Source: CAYNLY01 sp964398225 (GTDB lineage Bacteria; Pseudomonadota; Zetaproteobacteria; Mariprofundales; Mariprofundaceae). From it: 13,271 nt of DNA. Below the pieces are notes generated by a model, which saw only the letters and a list, made by a program, of their open reading frames with translations, searched no databases and was not told where the DNA came from. The DNA lies in contig CAYNLY010000045.1 of NCBI GenBank assembly GCA_964398225.1, forward strand, positions 1 to 13,271, written 5' to 3'. Made by a program: the position numbers and the translations under genes. Of the stretch, positions 6,874 through 13,150 are shown piece by piece; the stretch's first letter is position 1, and every line of letters starts with the position of its first letter.

Positions 6874-9228
6874 TTATGCGGACGTCTTCTCCACGCGGAT
6901 CCGCCACTGGCCGCTGGCCAGCCGCTCCTTCTCGATCACCTTCTGGCCCTGTTCCTCGAGCGAAAGCGGCACGTTCGCGATCGGCTCGCCGTCGTCGAGG
7001 ATCACATCCAGCAGCCCGCCCACCGGAATCGTGGCGAGCCGGACCTTGGTCTTGACGAAATTCATCGGGCAGGCAACGCCCGTCAGATCGAGCAGCGGCA
7101 CGCCTTCCGCCTGCGACCCGGCTGCCTCACCGGGGGCTTCGGGTTCCGGCTTCCCGGATTCTTCCGTCTCCGCAAGCGGCGCAAACCGGCGTTCGGCCCA
7201 GGCAAGCCATTCGGCCACCGCATCCTTGAGCCGGGTCACCCCAGGGGCAGGGTCGGCCAGATCGATGCCCAGCAGCGCAGCCTGCACGGCCTGCAGATGG
7301 CGGATGATCTCCTCGTTCCCAACAGCGCAGCCGGCCAGCAGACCAAACACGAGCCCGTCGTCCTCGGGCGCCTCGCCATACTCCACAAGGCAGGCGCGGG
7401 CAAGCGAGATGGCGGCCTGCTTCAGGGAGCCCGCCGCCTCGGCCCAGAACATGCCGTCCAGATGCGCGCGGGCAAGCCGCATCTCGTACTGAGCCTCGGA
7501 AAGCAGCGCATCGGTCATCGAAAGCACCGCGCCCGCGCATTCGCCCTTCTTGTTGCCTTTCGTCGAGAACGCCTCGTTCTCGCCCCAGTCGTAGACGAGC
7601 CCCTCGACCTCTCCCGGCTCGGACAGGAAAGGCTTGAGAATCGCCTGGATCCCCTCCCTGCCGATCCTGGACGCCCAGTCGTGCACGCTCTCGCCGGACT
7701 CATGCCCGTCGCGATAGGCACGCAGCACGGCCACGCCGGCCTCGTGAGCCACGCGCGCCGGCACAGGGTCGGTCGCAAACGCGAAATGCTCGCCCGCCCT
7801 GCCGGAGCCACCGATGTGCAGCTGGTAGTGCGGCACCGCACGCCCTTCGATCTTCTTGGCCAGACCGTGAAAGCCCAGATCGGCCACATGATGGCGGCCG
7901 CAGGAATGCTGGCAGCCCGAGGCCTTGACCGTGAGGCCGGCGAGCACGGGATCGTCCTGAAGCTCCTCAAGCTTCGGCCGGATCGCCTCGGCCAGCCCTC
8001 TGGAGGCCGTGATGCCGAGCCTGCACGACTCGGTTCCCGGGCAGGCCACGACGTCGGCCAGCCCCCGGGCATGCCGGGTCGAAAGCCCCGCCTCGCCAAG
8101 GATGCGTACCACCTCGTCGACACGGTCGGCCGGCACGTCGGCAATCACCAGCCCCTGTTCCGCGGTCGCGTGGATGCGCCCGCTTCCGGCCGCGCGGGCA
8201 GCCTTCGCCACCGCCCGGCACTGCTCGGGCGTCAGATCCCCCCGGAACAGCTGGATGCAGACCGCACGCCGGCCGTCGTGCTGCGGCACGATGCCGTTTG
8301 GGGATGCCTCCAGGCTGCCGGTGGGCTGCCGCCAGTTCGCCTCGGGCCAGCCCGCATCCTCCTGATGCACCTTTTCGATCGCCGCGCGCTGGCGCCGGTA
8401 TTCCTCGATGAAGCCCGCCGCACCAAGCTTTTCGGCGACATACTTCAGCCGCGCCCGGGCCCGGCGCTTGCGGTCGGAATACTTGAAGTGCATCCGCATC
8501 AGCGCTTCGCCCACGAGCAGGATTTCGCGCTCGGGCACAAACTCCTCGAGCAGGATCGCCGCCATCGGCTGCGTGGAAAGCCCGCCCGCAGCCCACACCT
8601 GGAACCCCGGCTCGCCGTCGCGGTGCGTGGCGATAAAGCCGATGTCGTGCATGCCGGAAAGACCGCAATCGGCCTGGCAGCCGCTGAAGTTGACCTTGAA
8701 CTTGCGCGGAAACTGCTGGCCCAGCGGATGACGGAGAAAGTACTCGGCGAATCGCCGCGCGTGCACGCTGACGTCGGCATGCTCGGCGGGACAGCGCCCG
8801 GCCAGGAAGCAGGCGGTGACGTTGCGCACGGTGTTGCCGCAGGCCTCGCGCGTGGTGAGCCCCGCCTCGTGCAGCCGGCGCAGAAACGGCGGCACATCCT
8901 CGAGCTTCACGAAATGCACCTGGATGTCCTGCCGGGTGGTCACATGCGCAAGCTTCGCCGGAGGCTCGCTCAAGGAACCGTCGCTCGGCATCGCGCCCCC
9001 GAAGTCCTCGACGCAGGACGCAATCACCTCGAGCTGATCGGGCCGGATCACACCGCCGGGAAGCTTGATGCGCACCATCTGCACGCCCTCCTGGCGCTGG
9101 CCGTAGATGCCCATCTGCAGCCGGAACGGCGTGAAGCGCTCCTCGGACAGCCGTCCTTCGAGGAAGGCGCGGACGCCCCGCTCGAACTCCTCGACGTCGG
9201 CGAGATTCGCAAAGCTGTATTCCGTCAT
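6874..9228 (-). CDS. Siroheme sulfite (nitrite/sulfite) reductase with C-terminal TusA domain
   Basis: A 784-aa fusion. Residues ~1-560 form two tandem nitrite/sulfite reductase repeats. Each has a CX5C...CX3C set: C140, C146, C184, C188 in the first and C396, C402, C439, C443 in the second. In this family such cysteines bind a [4Fe-4S] cluster coupled to siroheme; the second set (VACPGTESC, SGCQHSCG) occupies the canonical position. Residues ~562-655 form a helical domain I do not recognise firmly. A low-complexity Glu/Pro/Gly linker (~687-708) leads to a TusA domain (~712-780) with its cysteine C720 in ACPMNFVK. By context the enzyme reduces sulfite to sulfide, possibly handing sulfur to the tethered TusA. 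Reductase on nitrite cannot be excluded. The ATG at 9228 is preceded by GGGAGAAGG; the longer frame to 9558 is read-through. Confidence 0.92.
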   Translation of the reverse strand: MTEYSFANLADVEEFERGVRAFLEGRLSEERFTPFRLQMGIYGQRQEGVQMVRIKLPGGVIRPDQLEVIASCVEDFGGAMPSDGSLSEPPAKLAHVTTRQDIQVHFVKLEDVPPFLRRLHEAGLTTREACGNTVRNVTACFLAGRCPAEHADVSVHARRFAEYFLRHPLGQQFPRKFKVNFSGCQADCGLSGMHDIGFIATHRDGEPGFQVWAAGGLSTQPMAAILLEEFVPEREILLVGEALMRMHFKYSDRKRRARARLKYVAEKLGAAGFIEEYRRQRAAIEKVHQEDAGWPEANWRQPTGSLEASPNGIVPQHDGRRAVCIQLFRGDLTPEQCRAVAKAARAAGSGRIHATAEQGLVIADVPADRVDEVVRILGEAGLSTRHARGLADVVACPGTESCRLGITASRGLAEAIRPKLEELQDDPVLAGLTVKASGCQHSCGRHHVADLGFHGLAKKIEGRAVPHYQLHIGGSGRAGEHFAFATDPVPARVAHEAGVAVLRAYRDGHESGESVHDWASRIGREGIQAILKPFLSEPGEVEGLVYDWGENEAFSTKGNKKGECAGAVLSMTDALLSEAQYEMRLARAHLDGMFWAEAAGSLKQAAISLARACLVEYGEAPEDDGLVFGLLAGCAVGNEEIIRHLQAVQAALLGIDLADPAPGVTRLKDAVAEWLAWAERRFAPLAETEESGKPEPEAPGEAAGSQAEGVPLLDLTGVACPMNFVKTKVRLATIPVGGLLDVILDDGEPIANVPLSLEEQGQKVIEKERLASGQWRIRVEKTSA

Positions 9229-9257
9229 TGCCTTCTCCCGGCCTGCGTCCACGCAGC

Positions 9258-10076
9258 CTATCGCGCCTGCAATTCGCAGGCCTGTTCGTAGGTTACGAGA
9301 TCGGTGATGGTCGGATTCCGCCCGCACAGGGGGCAGCCCGGATCCTTGCGCAATCGCAGCTTCTTCCACTCCATGCGCAGCGCATCGAAGGTCATCAGTC
9401 GTCCGGACAGCGACTCGCCGATGCCCAGCAGTTCCTTGATCGCCTCGACCGCCTGGATCGTCCCGACCGCGCCGGCGAGCGCCCCCAGAATGCCTGCCTC
9501 CGAGCAGCTCGGCACCAGCCCCGCCGGCGGCGGCTCCGGATACAGGCAGCGGTAGCACGGCCCTTCCGGGTCGGCATGCGGCTTGAACGTCGCCACCTGC
9601 CCCTCGAAACGGAACATCGCGCCGGAGACCAGCGTCTTCTTCTCGAAGAAGCAGGCGTCGTTGACCAGAAAGCGGGTCGGAAAATTGTCGCAGCCGTCGA
9701 TGACCAGATCGTAGTCGCGGATGATCTCGCGGATGTTGTCCGCCGTGACGTATTCGCGATAGCTCACGACCTTCACGTCCGGGTTCAGCGCCTGGATCGA
9801 CTCGCGCGCGCTTTCCACCTTGGGCATCCCGACGCGATCCTGATTGTGGATGATCTGCCGCTGAAGATTGGACAGATCCACGTCGTCCGCATCGGCGATT
9901 CCGATCGTGCCCACGCCGGCCGCGGCCAGATACAGCGCCACCGGGCTTCCCAGGCCGCCGGCGCCGATCATGAACACCTTCGATTTAAGCAGCTTCGCCT
10001 GCCCCTCAGCGCCGACCTCGGGAAGGATGATGTGGCGCGAGTAGCGCTCGATCTGTTCCTCGGTGAAATCGATCAT
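9258..10076 (-). CDS. MoeB/ThiF/HesA-type adenylyltransferase (E1-like) activating a sulfur carrier
   Basis: A 272-aa E1-like enzyme that adenylates the C-terminal glycine of a ubiquitin-like sulfur carrier (MoaD, ThiS or CysO). It has the nucleotide-binding motif GAGGLG (38-43), ADADDVDLSNLQRQ (61-74) with the catalytic Arg, DGCDNFPTRFLVND (127-140), the conserved cysteine loop PSCSEAGILGA (C191), and two zinc-binding pairs, CYRC (C174, C177) and CPLC (C248, C251). It has no C-terminal rhodanese domain, unlike MoeZ/MOCS3, so the sulfur must come from another donor. The sulfite reductase/TusA fusion immediately downstream is a candidate. The carrier encoded three genes upstream is its obvious substrate. 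It follows cysK by 19 bp, with GGAGG before the ATG. The MoeB versus ThiF assignment is uncertain. Confidence 0.92.
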   Translation of the reverse strand: MIDFTEEQIERYSRHIILPEVGAEGQAKLLKSKVFMIGAGGLGSPVALYLAAAGVGTIGIADADDVDLSNLQRQIIHNQDRVGMPKVESARESIQALNPDVKVVSYREYVTADNIREIIRDYDLVIDGCDNFPTRFLVNDACFFEKKTLVSGAMFRFEGQVATFKPHADPEGPCYRCLYPEPPPAGLVPSCSEAGILGALAGAVGTIQAVEAIKELLGIGESLSGRLMTFDALRMEWKKLRLRKDPGCPLCGRNPTITDLVTYEQACELQAR

Positions 10077-10095
10077 GAAATCAAAGCCTCCGCGC

Positions 10096-11028
10096 TCAGA
10101 CGTCGATGCCCTTGAACAGATCGGTGGACATGTAGCGCTCCGCCATCGAGGGAATCACGACGACGATGCGCTTGCCGGAAAACTCGGGCCGGGAAGCCAC
10201 GCGCAGCGCCGCGGTCACCGCCGCGCCCGAGGAGATGCCGCCGGCGATCCCTTCCTCGACCGCCAGCCGGCGCGCCATTGAAAACGCCTCGTCGTTCGTC
10301 ACCTGCTCGACGCCGTCGAGGATGTCCACGTTCAGATTCTTCGGAATGAACCCCGCGCCGATGCCCTGGATCTTGTGGGGCCCGGGCTTGCCGCCGGAAA
10401 TCACCGGCGAGTCGGCGGGCTCGACCGCGATCGCCTTGAAATCGGGATTGCGCGACTTGATGACCTCGCCCACGCCGGTGATCGTGCCGCCGGTGCCAAC
10501 ACCCGCGACGATCGCATCCACCTCGCCGTCGGTATCGCGCCAGATCTCCTCGGCCGTCGTCCGGCGATGGATCTCGGGATTGGCCGGATTCTCGAACTGC
10601 TGGGGCATGAACGCGCCCTCGGTGCCGGACGCGATCTCGCCCGCCTTCTCGATCGCCCCCTTCATGCCCAGCTCGGCCGGCGTCAGCACGAGCTCGGCGC
10701 CCAGCAAACGCAGCAGCTTGCGCCGCTCCAGACTCATCGACTCCGGCATCGTCAGGATGCAGCGGTAGCCCTTCGCGCGCGCAACGAAGGCCAGCGCAAT
10801 GCCGGTGTTGCCGCTCGTCGGCTCGACGATCACCCCGCCGGGTTTGAGCCGTCCGTCGGCCTCCGCGGCCTCGATCATCGACTTGCCGATCCGGTCCTTG
10901 ACCGAGTTGAGCGGGTTGAAGAACTCGAGCTTGGCCACGAGCTCGGCACCGGTGTCCGCCCCGATGCGATTGAGCCGGACAAGCGGCGTGTTGCCGATGG
11001 CCTCAGAAACATTGGCGTAGATCGTCAT
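10096..11028 (-). CDS. cysK: Cysteine synthase A (O-acetylserine sulfhydrylase), CysK
   Basis: A PLP enzyme that makes cysteine from O-acetylserine and sulfide. The product is 310 aa with all the CysK hallmarks: the Schiff-base lysine K44 in NSVKDRIG, the substrate loop PTSGNTG, the phosphate-binding loop GTGGTITG, the QQFENPANP segment, KIQGIGAGFIP, and SSGAAV near the C-terminus. It resembles CysK rather than the O-phosphoserine/CysO-using CysM of mycobacteria, although a CysO-like carrier is encoded close by. The ATG at 11028 has GGAG 6 nt upstream. It is preceded by a 54-bp AT-rich gap with a strong sigma-70-like promoter, so it probably heads a second transcription unit running to cysN. 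Confidence 0.96.
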   Translation of the reverse strand: MTIYANVSEAIGNTPLVRLNRIGADTGAELVAKLEFFNPLNSVKDRIGKSMIEAAEADGRLKPGGVIVEPTSGNTGIALAFVARAKGYRCILTMPESMSLERRKLLRLLGAELVLTPAELGMKGAIEKAGEIASGTEGAFMPQQFENPANPEIHRRTTAEEIWRDTDGEVDAIVAGVGTGGTITGVGEVIKSRNPDFKAIAVEPADSPVISGGKPGPHKIQGIGAGFIPKNLNVDILDGVEQVTNDEAFSMARRLAVEEGIAGGISSGAAVTAALRVASRPEFSGKRIVVVIPSMAERYMSTDLFKGIDV

Positions 11029-11044
11029 ATCACACTCCGTTTAG

Positions 11045-11086
11045 TGTATTTATCCGAAATATACAGTTGATGAAATGTTTTATCAA
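11045..11086 (-). promoter_or_regulatory. Internal sigma-70-like promoter with overlapping palindrome, upstream of cysK
   Basis: On the minus strand, TTGATA (11086-11081) and TATATT (11063-11058) are separated by exactly 17 bp, each matching five of six consensus bases. Transcription would start near 11051, about 23 nt before the cysK ATG. The -35 overlaps the stop codon of the NIL gene. A 21-bp imperfect palindrome (11045-11065, outer arms TGTAT/ATACA, 8 of 10 base positions symmetric) covers the -10 and start region, a typical place for a repressor operator. The stretch is strikingly AT-rich for this window. I cannot name the regulator. Confidence 0.62.
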
Positions 11087-11322
11087 CCCTCCAGCACGCT
11101 CTGCTCGATCGGATCGACCTTGACGCCCTGTTCCTCCAGCCAGCGGACGGCCTGCTCGACCACGTCGTCCTCGCCGCTGATCTCCAGCCCCACCAGACCC
11201 ATGTGATCCTTGACCTCGGCGGTGCGGATGTTGGTCACGACATCGAAGGTGCGGCCGAGCTTCCAGATGATCGGCTCGCGGACGTTGCGCTCGTCGAAGG
11301 TCAGATAGACGCGCAGCTTCAC
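11083..11322 (-). CDS. Small NIL-domain protein
   Basis: A 79-aa protein consisting essentially of one NIL domain, the ACT/ferredoxin-like fold also found at the C-terminus of the methionine importer ATPase MetN and fused to ferredoxins. The sequence starts KLRVYLTFDERNVREPIIWKLG, a typical first strand and helix with the NxPII-like turn, and continues with a second half of the form GLVGLEISGEDDVVEQAVRWLEEQGVKVDPI. It starts with GTG at 11322, overlapping the TGA of the sulfur-carrier gene by four bases (GTGA), so it is translationally coupled to it. NIL-domain proteins occur in sulfur amino-acid synthesis, including methanogen homocysteine formation with a NIL-ferredoxin. Here it could bind methionine or SAM as an allosteric sensor or assist sulfur transfer; neither is shown by sequence. 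Confidence 0.85.
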   Translation of the reverse strand: MKLRVYLTFDERNVREPIIWKLGRTFDVVTNIRTAEVKDHMGLVGLEISGEDDVVEQAVRWLEEQGVKVDPIEQSVLEG

Positions 11323-11600
11323 CGGCGGCCACCTGCGATTGCCGGAACGATCGAAACCTCGTCCCCGTCCTTCACGGCCGTTTCCTTGCCGCTCAGAAAC
11401 CGGACGTCCTCGTCGTTCAGATAGATGTTGACGAAGCGGCGGATTTCCCCTGCCTCGTCGCAGAGACGCGCCTTCAGGCCAGGGTAGCGCGACTCGAGAT
11501 CGTCGATCAGTTCGGCGATCGTGGCACCTGCGGCCTCGACCTCGTCGGCGCCGCCGGTGAGTTTGCGCAAGGGGGTAGGAATGCGAACGGTGATGCTCAT
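11319..11600 (-). CDS. CysO/MoaD/ThiS-type ubiquitin-like sulfur carrier, Gly-Gly-Arg-Arg tail
   Basis: A 93-aa beta-grasp carrier protein. Proteins of this family carry sulfur as a C-terminal Gly-Gly thiocarboxylate after adenylation by an E1-like enzyme. The segments SITVRIPTPLRKLTGG (2-17), RRFVNIYLNDEDVRFLSG (54-71) and DGDEVSIVPAIAGG (78-91) resemble, from memory, mycobacterial CysO, the sulfur donor for cysteine synthesis. Oddly, two arginines (R92, R93) follow the diglycine. The carrier therefore needs trimming by a peptidase before activation, as known for the HcyS carrier of Wolinella; no such JAMM peptidase is encoded here. The ATG at 11600 has AGAGG upstream. It lies between thrC and the NIL gene, three genes ahead of the MoeB-like enzyme that would activate it. 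Confidence 0.9.
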   Translation of the reverse strand: MSITVRIPTPLRKLTGGADEVEAAGATIAELIDDLESRYPGLKARLCDEAGEIRRFVNIYLNDEDVRFLSGKETAVKDGDEVSIVPAIAGGRR

Positions 11601-11632
11601 GGTGTTACCTCTCGTCGTCGGATTTGTCGGCT

Positions 11633-12895
11633 TCAGGCCGCAATCGTTTCAGGCTCGACCTCGTCCTCGGCCGCCAGCGCATCGAACTCGTGCAGGCTGG
11701 GCCCGATCACGCGCGGACGCGCCACCGCGTCCAGCACGGCCTCCTGGGTCTTGAGTCCGTTGCCGGTGATGCACAGCACGATCGATTCGTCGCGCGGGAT
11801 CCGGCCCGACTCGATCAGCTTCTTCGCGCAGCCCAGCGTGACCCCGCCGGCGGTCTCGGCGAAGATGCCCTCGGTTTCGGCGAGCAGCTTGATGGCCTCG
11901 ACGATTTCCTCGTCGGAGACGTCCTCGGCGTAGCCGCCGGTGTCGCGGATCACGCGGCTTGCATAATAGCCGTCGGCCGGATTGCCGATCGCCAGCGACT
12001 TCGCGATCGTGTCCGCATGGACCGGATGGATCAGATCGGAGTTCTCCTTCACGGCCTTCGTGATCGGCGAGCAGCCGGTGGCCTGGGCGCCGTAGATGCG
12101 CGTGCCGGCGTCCTCCACGAGCCCCAGATCCACAAACTCGCGAATCGCCTTGTGCACCTTCGTGCACAGCGACCCCGAAGCCATCGGAATCACGACATGC
12201 TTCGGCGCCTTCCAGCCCAGCTGTTCCATGATTTCGTAGCCCAGCGTCTTCGAACCCTCGGCGTAGAACGGGCGGACGTTCACGTTCACGAACGCCCATC
12301 CGTACTTGCCGGCGATCTCCGAGCACAGGCGGTTCACATCGTCGTACTTGCCCCGGATGCCGACGATGCGGGTACCGAAGACGGCCGCTCCGAGAATCTT
12401 GCCCTGTTCGAGGTCGTGGGGGATGAACACGTACGATTTCAGCCCCGCGGCGGCGGCGTTGGCGGCGACCGAACCGGCCAGATTGCCGGTCGATGCGCAG
12501 GCCACGGTCGTGAACCCGAACTCAACCGCCTTGGAAAGCGCGACCGAAACCACGCGGTCCTTGAACGACAGCGTCGGATAGCAGACCGAGTCGTTCTTGA
12601 TGTACAGCTCGCGCACGCCGAGCACCCGGGCCAGGTTGCGGGCGCGCACGAGCGGCGTGAACCCGTTCTGGGCGCCCACGGTCGGCTCGCCGTCGATCGG
12701 CAGAAGCTCGCGATAGCGCCACATCGAAAGCGGACGCGCGGCGATCGTCTCGCGGGTCAGCCGCCCCCGGATGCGGTCGTAATCGTACACCACCTCCAGG
12801 GGGCCGAAGCAGAACTCGCAGACATGATTCGGCGCGACGGGATATTCCTCGCCGCATTCGCGGCATTTCAGCGCGCGGACTATGGAACCGGTCAT
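11633..12895 (-). CDS. thrC: Threonine synthase family PLP enzyme with N-terminal zinc ribbon
   Basis: Threonine synthase converts O-phosphohomoserine to threonine. The 420-aa product opens with a zinc ribbon (C11, C14, C26, C29: CREC...CEFC). The PLP domain follows, with the Schiff-base lysine K112 in PTLSFKDR, the loop ASTGNLAGS (134-142), MASGSLCTKVHKA (238-250), ETAGGVTLG (347-355) and CITGNGLKT (375-383). The last two are typical of ThrC. The usual Asn-Pro-Thr-Gly-Ser before FKDR is replaced by CYPTLS. It is the first gene of the operon, directly behind a SAM-I riboswitch and followed by a sulfur carrier. Genuine threonine synthesis and a sulfhydrylase role making homocysteine from O-phosphohomoserine are both possible; the fold is certain, the product is not. 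The ATG at 12895 follows a purine-rich GGGAGTGAGA tract. Confidence 0.88.
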   Translation of the reverse strand: MTGSIVRALKCRECGEEYPVAPNHVCEFCFGPLEVVYDYDRIRGRLTRETIAARPLSMWRYRELLPIDGEPTVGAQNGFTPLVRARNLARVLGVRELYIKNDSVCYPTLSFKDRVVSVALSKAVEFGFTTVACASTGNLAGSVAANAAAAGLKSYVFIPHDLEQGKILGAAVFGTRIVGIRGKYDDVNRLCSEIAGKYGWAFVNVNVRPFYAEGSKTLGYEIMEQLGWKAPKHVVIPMASGSLCTKVHKAIREFVDLGLVEDAGTRIYGAQATGCSPITKAVKENSDLIHPVHADTIAKSLAIGNPADGYYASRVIRDTGGYAEDVSDEEIVEAIKLLAETEGIFAETAGGVTLGCAKKLIESGRIPRDESIVLCITGNGLKTQEAVLDAVARPRVIGPSLHEFDALAAEDEVEPETIAA

Positions 12896-12927
12896 CGTCG
12901 TCTCACTCCCGTTCCCGGCCGCTCCAG

Positions 12928-12957
12928 AAAAACAAAACCTCCGCGAGGATGCGGAGG
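12928..12957 (-). terminator. Intrinsic terminator of the riboswitch expression platform
   Basis: On the minus strand, a perfect 7-bp stem CCTCCGC/GCGGAGG with a six-base loop (ATCCTC) is followed by TTTTGTTTTT. It lies between the SAM-I aptamer and thrC, 33 bp before the start codon, where an attenuator is expected. Its 5' arm, loop and first 3'-arm bases can instead pair with the 3' strand of aptamer P1, giving the antiterminator. Confidence 0.93.
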
Positions 12958-12996
12958 CTGAAATCGAGGCGGAGGACCCGCCCGGAAATCAACCCA

Positions 12997-13115
12997 GCAT
13001 CATCGCTCCCGGTCGCACCGGGCAGGCATTGGCACCTTTCCTTTGGCGATTCTATCGCCGCCGGCGGTTGCCGCGGCTTCACAGGGCCTGGACCCTCCAC
13101 CGCTCTGGATAAAGC
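12997..13115 (-). promoter_or_regulatory. SAM-I (S-box) riboswitch aptamer, transcription-attenuating
   Basis: The minus strand carries the S-box core AGAGCGGTGGAGGG (13106-13093), then AGGCCC, GAAGCCGCGGCAACC (13080-13066), a P3 hairpin GGCGAT-AGA-ATCGCC (13059-13045), AAGGTGCCAATGCC (13038-13025) and a P4 hairpin CCCGGT-GCG-ACCGGG (13022-13008). P1 is GCTTTATC (13115-13108) with GATGATGC (13004-12997), one U-U mismatch. The bases GCGATGATGC (13006-12997) can alternatively pair with GCATCCTCGC (12952-12943) inside the terminator, 9 of 10 pairs. SAM binding should stabilise P1, free the terminator and switch off thrC and the genes behind it. S-boxes normally control methionine and SAM synthesis or transport genes. 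Confidence 0.95.
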
Positions 13116-13121
13116 CGGATC

Positions 13122-13150
13122 GTTATGTTGCGCGCAATCCTGCCGCCCAA
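13122..13150 (-). promoter_or_regulatory. Possible operon promoter upstream of the riboswitch
   Basis: On the minus strand, TTGGGC (13150-13145) and CATAAC (13127-13122) are 17 bp apart. This would start transcription about 7 nt further, just before P1 of the SAM aptamer, which is where a start site is required. Both boxes match the consensus only partly (3 of 6 and 4 of 6), so the call rests mainly on position. Confidence 0.35.

Noticed and set aside
4687..9291. A 1534-codon plus-strand open frame opposite the permease and sulfite reductase genes
   Set aside because: It is rich in His, Arg, Gln and Gly, resembles no family, and lies wholly opposite genes with clear domain motifs. GC-rich codon use on the minus strand creates such shadows.
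11030..11332. Alternative minus-strand frame over the NIL gene ending at the cysK start
   Set aside because: It is out of frame with the NIL protein and its tail simply translates the AT-rich promoter region.
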